DNA of 6,932 nucleotides from JAVVUQ01 sp036653075. Lineage in GTDB: Bacteria > Bacillota > Clostridia > Christensenellales > CAG-314. Every line of letters begins with the position of its first letter. The stretch's first letter is position 1. The translations under genes and the position numbers were made by a program. The notes beneath the pieces were generated by a model. The model was given only the letters and a program-made list of their open reading frames with translations, ran no database searches and was not told the origin of the DNA. This document shows, one piece after another, positions 5,019 through 6,932 of this stretch. The stretch lies in assembly GCA_036653075.1 (NCBI GenBank), contig JAVVUQ010000080.1, positions 1-6,932 on the forward strand, read 5' to 3'.

Positions 5019-6007
5019 AATATTTTTCTTTTCGCATCATATATTGGAATTTCGTTTGGAATCGCATTTCTCATACTTTTTATAAAAGTATCCGCATCGA
5101 AATTCACGCCATACGGCGAATATGGATTAATCGCGACTAACTGCAATTTAGTTGACTGTAAAACGCAAAGCTTATTTCCATTACTATTCATATAATTAAA
5201 AACTCGCTCGCTTATCATCAACTTGCTACTATCTTCAGCTACAAAACAAATAGGATTTTTTGCATTTTTAATCATAGGCAATACAACCTTATCCGTTACG
5301 GCTCCAATTAAAAAAATATCATCATATACATTATTGCCACTTACAACCCTACTTAAAATATTGTTATTATTATCAATATTTATATTGTCACAGTTTATAC
5401 TATTGTTACTAAAATTTATACTATTATTGCCTTCTATGCTTTTATTTTGATATATATTTAACATATACAGCTTTACAGCATGCGCTGTCAAAGCGCATAC
5501 TTCATCCATATTAGGACAAAGCGCTGCGCCACTACATAAAATCATACTATCCGCTATACTCGACGCCGACAAGCTCTTACGGCTTATTGCGCCATCAATA
5601 AGCAATCTTTTTATTCCAAACTTTTCAATTGCGATTTTAATTTCCATTAAATCACTGTTTGTAGATGGTCCAGCTAAAATTACGTATCCATCTGATAACG
5701 CTTTAACTAATACGATTCGCCCAAGCGGCGTATAAATATCAAAAACATCTAATATTTCTTTTGTAATATCACAGTATTGCAATGTTTGCTCCGCTGTCGC
5801 TATAATAGCGCCCTTCTTCACATAAATTTGTGGCTTTGGCGTAAACGTCACCGCATCGCAAGTTTCGCCATCAAATCCTATCGACGTAAGCGCAATACAA
5901 TCTTGCTCATTACTTATCAACGTATTGAGCATTGTAGTTTTTCCAGCATTTTTGCACATTCCAGAAATAGCCGTCGTAAATCCATAAAATTTCGGTAATT
6001 GTATCAT
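5012..6007 (-). CDS. P-loop protein resembling the KamB subunit of lysine 5,6-aminomutase reactivase
   Basis: A 331-residue P-loop protein. The N-terminus has GMCKNAGKTT (16-25), a Walker A with five residues between the glycines, as in the dethiobiotin-synthetase/MinD class. Then come LTSIGFDGETCD (40-51), TPKPQIYVKKGAIIATAEQTL (56-76) and TPLGRIVLVKA (93-103), a series I associate with KamB-like proteins that help reactivate B12-dependent aminomutases. This name rests on memory of the family pattern, not a search. No aminomutase, KamC-like ATPase or lysine-fermentation gene is in the window. An Asn-rich insert (about 190-217) contains two copies of NNSINxx. The start has no Shine-Dalgarno, but a near-consensus promoter is spaced to begin the mRNA at the ATG, suggesting a leaderless message. 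The start also fits because the P-loop follows within 16 residues. Confidence 0.8.
   Translation of the reverse strand: MIQLPKFYGFTTAISGMCKNAGKTTMLNTLISNEQDCIALTSIGFDGETCDAVTFTPKPQIYVKKGAIIATAEQTLQYCDITKEILDVFDIYTPLGRIVLVKALSDGYVILAGPSTNSDLMEIKIAIEKFGIKRLLIDGAISRKSLSASSIADSMILCSGAALCPNMDEVCALTAHAVKLYMLNIYQNKSIEGNNSINFSNNSINCDNINIDNNNNILSRVVSGNNVYDDIFLIGAVTDKVVLPMIKNAKNPICFVAEDSSKLMISERVFNYMNSNGNKLCVLQSTKLQLVAINPYSPYGVNFDADTFIKSMRNAIPNEIPIYDAKRKILL
5357..5440 (-). repeat. Asn-rich in-frame low-complexity insert in the KamB-like gene
   Basis: This stretch encodes residues ~190-217, rich in Asn, Ile and Ser. At DNA level TTTATACTATT recurs at 5394-5404 and 5415-5425, a 21-base (seven-codon) period, giving NNSINFS then NNSINCD. 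It probably arose by in-frame slippage and forms a flexible linker between the P-loop half and the C-terminal half. Confidence 0.65.
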
Positions 6008-6013
6008 ATAAAT

Positions 6014-6042
6014 ATTGTAACTTAATTTATTTTTTCTGTCAA
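6014..6042 (-). promoter_or_regulatory. Sigma-A-type promoter of the KamB-like gene, predicted leaderless start
   Basis: On the - strand, TTGACA (6042-6037) is separated by exactly 17 bases from TACAAT (6019-6014). The -35 is perfect and the -10 matches 5 of 6. Counting seven bases past the -10 puts the start of transcription at 6007, the A of the ATG. No Shine-Dalgarno lies between. Confidence 0.75.
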
Positions 6043-6311
6043 TCGATTTTTTCCACCTACTTATTACCTATTATTTTTAATTATAAATACTTTTTTGCCT
6101 AATATTAAAAATTAAATAAAACCATAAAATAATATTTATAAATAATATAATATTAATAAAAAATATAATATTAAAAAAAAATAGTATAAAATATAAAATA
6201 AAATCAATGAATTAAATTAAAAAATTAATTAAAATACAACATATTAATTAAAATACAACATATTAATTAAAATACAACATATTAATCTAAATACTATAAT
6301 TAATAATTAAA
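6043..6311. other. Extremely AT-rich intergenic stretch without a gene
   Basis: Almost only A and T, with very few G or C bases. No credible frame, RNA gene or GC-rich terminator for the upstream amidase is seen. It holds the 19-bp tandem array at 6224-6280, and AATATAATATTAA occurs twice at an 18-base period (6144-6156, 6162-6174). Its A/T tracts lie upstream of the KamB-like promoter and could act as an UP element or a bent segment. Confidence 0.6.
6224..6280. repeat. Three perfect tandem 19-bp repeats upstream of the KamB-like gene
   Basis: Three identical copies of ATTAATTAAAATACAACAT (6224-6242, 6243-6261, 6262-6280), then a decayed fourth (6281-6299). The unit differs from the 4962-5018 array, but both the 19-base period and the copy number of three are the same. 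Perfect identity suggests recent expansion. Confidence 0.9.
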
Positions 6312-6932
6312 TCAGCCAACGAATAAAAAGCCCATACACCCTTCCATAATAGCGTTAGCGATATTTTCTCTATAATCTTTTTTCAATAATTTTTCTTCAT
6401 CTGAAATGTTAGACAAATAGCCACATTCCACAATAATTGAAGGGACGGAAACCTCCCTACAAATATAAAAATCACCTGACAAAAACAAATTATTGCAATG
6501 TAAGTTTTTATTTAATGATTTTTGCATAATTTCGGCAAATTGCTTGCCTTTTTCGGCATTTTTTTGAAAAAAGACTTGAGGGCCGCTTCGATAAGGCGAA
6601 ACATACGAATTAATATGAATACTTATAACAAGGTCAGCGTGCGCATTTTCTATTATTTCACGTCTTGCTTTCATATCACGTCGTTTAAATCCCGGGCCAG
6701 AACTTCCATATAATCCATCTTTAGTTTTACGTGTCATAACAACGGTAAATCCATTTTCTTTTAATTTTGTTTCTAAGATTAAAGCTATATTGAGATTCAA
6801 ATCGCTTTCTCTAACGCCCGTTTTAACGCCAGTTACTCCGCCATCTATTCCACCGTGTCCAGCATCAATAACAATAGTGTATGCGATATTATCTACAACT
6901 TCACTTTCATTACCAAACACTGAAGCGCAAGT
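6312..6932 (-). CDS. cwlD: N-acetylmuramoyl-L-alanine amidase (Amidase_3), CwlD-like, 5' end off the window
   Basis: The frame is open to the right edge, giving 206 visible residues. It hydrolyses the bond between MurNAc and L-Ala in peptidoglycan, outside the membrane. Counting from the first visible residue, the zinc ligands are His26 (DAGHGGIDGG), Glu42 (GVRESDLNLNIA) and His106 (ISIHINS); the catalytic Glu is Glu169 (VECGYLSN). A GTG at 6920 could serve as a start, but the frame continues upstream and the family usually has an N-terminal signal or membrane anchor, so the true start is probably outside. The single-domain form without cell-wall-binding repeats, and GDFYICREVSVPSIIVECG near the end, resemble CwlD, which makes muramic-delta-lactam in spore cortex. 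A generic amidase remains possible. It points away from the KamB-like gene's promoter region, about 300 AT-rich bases upstream of that gene. Confidence 0.88.
   Translation of the reverse strand, partial: TCASVFGNESEVVDNIAYTIVIDAGHGGIDGGVTGVKTGVRESDLNLNIALILETKLKENGFTVVMTRKTKDGLYGSSGPGFKRRDMKARREIIENAHADLVISIHINSYVSPYRSGPQVFFQKNAEKGKQFAEIMQKSLNKNLHCNNLFLSGDFYICREVSVPSIIVECGYLSNISDEEKLLKKDYRENIANAIMEGCMGFLFVG

Noticed and set aside
5223..5998. Two + strand reading frames of 73-75 codons opposite the KamB-like gene
   Set aside because: They are antisense to a gene with clear motifs; the hydrophobic Leu/Ile-rich one is simply the complement of the Asn-rich segment.
6522..6713. A 63-codon + strand frame opposite the amidase gene
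   Set aside because: It is antisense to the conserved catalytic region of the amidase and has no independent support.

Overview
The window looks like low-GC Bacillota (Clostridia-like) DNA. The signs are AT-rich intergenic stretches, AGGAGG-type ribosome binding sites, a CwlD-type cell-wall amidase, a DprA homologue and a KamB-like P-loop protein. Genus cannot be read from the sequence.

Layout. Positions 1-2200 read as the right end of an integrated element (prophage or other integrative element). Three genes run on the + strand: the C-terminal part of a Cro/CI-type repressor, a small lipoprotein 3 bases downstream of it, and a tyrosine integrase. After the integrase come two tandem 12-bp repeats that may be arm-type sites. 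Then comes a 20-bp sequence (2181-2200) with the form of the 3' end of a tRNA or tmRNA gene, which I read as the attachment core and element boundary. Directly beyond it, 2219-3134 is a separate small mobile unit: a REP-associated (Y1/HUH) tyrosine transposase gene on the - strand, bounded by 25-bp imperfect inverted repeats (23/25 matches) with three internal tandem repeats. From 3140 to the right edge lies what looks like host chromosome, all on the - strand. In transcription order it holds a CwlD-like amidase (5' end off the window), a KamB-like P-loop protein, a GNAT acetyltransferase and a divergent DprA.

How they relate. Repressor, lipoprotein and integrase form a plausible lysogeny/maintenance module. 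A lipoprotein lying between a repressor and an integrase recalls phage superinfection-exclusion lipoproteins, although its sequence only shows an InlB-type (Listeria-Bacteroides) repeat. The chromosomal genes do not form an obvious single pathway. Most notable there are a near-perfect sigma-A promoter that would start the KamB-like mRNA exactly at its ATG (a leaderless message), perfect or near-perfect 19-bp tandem repeats on both sides of that gene, and loss of several signature residues in DprA. No wholly new system can be claimed. The best candidates for follow-up are the lipoprotein at the element end and the repeat-flanked, apparently leaderless KamB-like gene.
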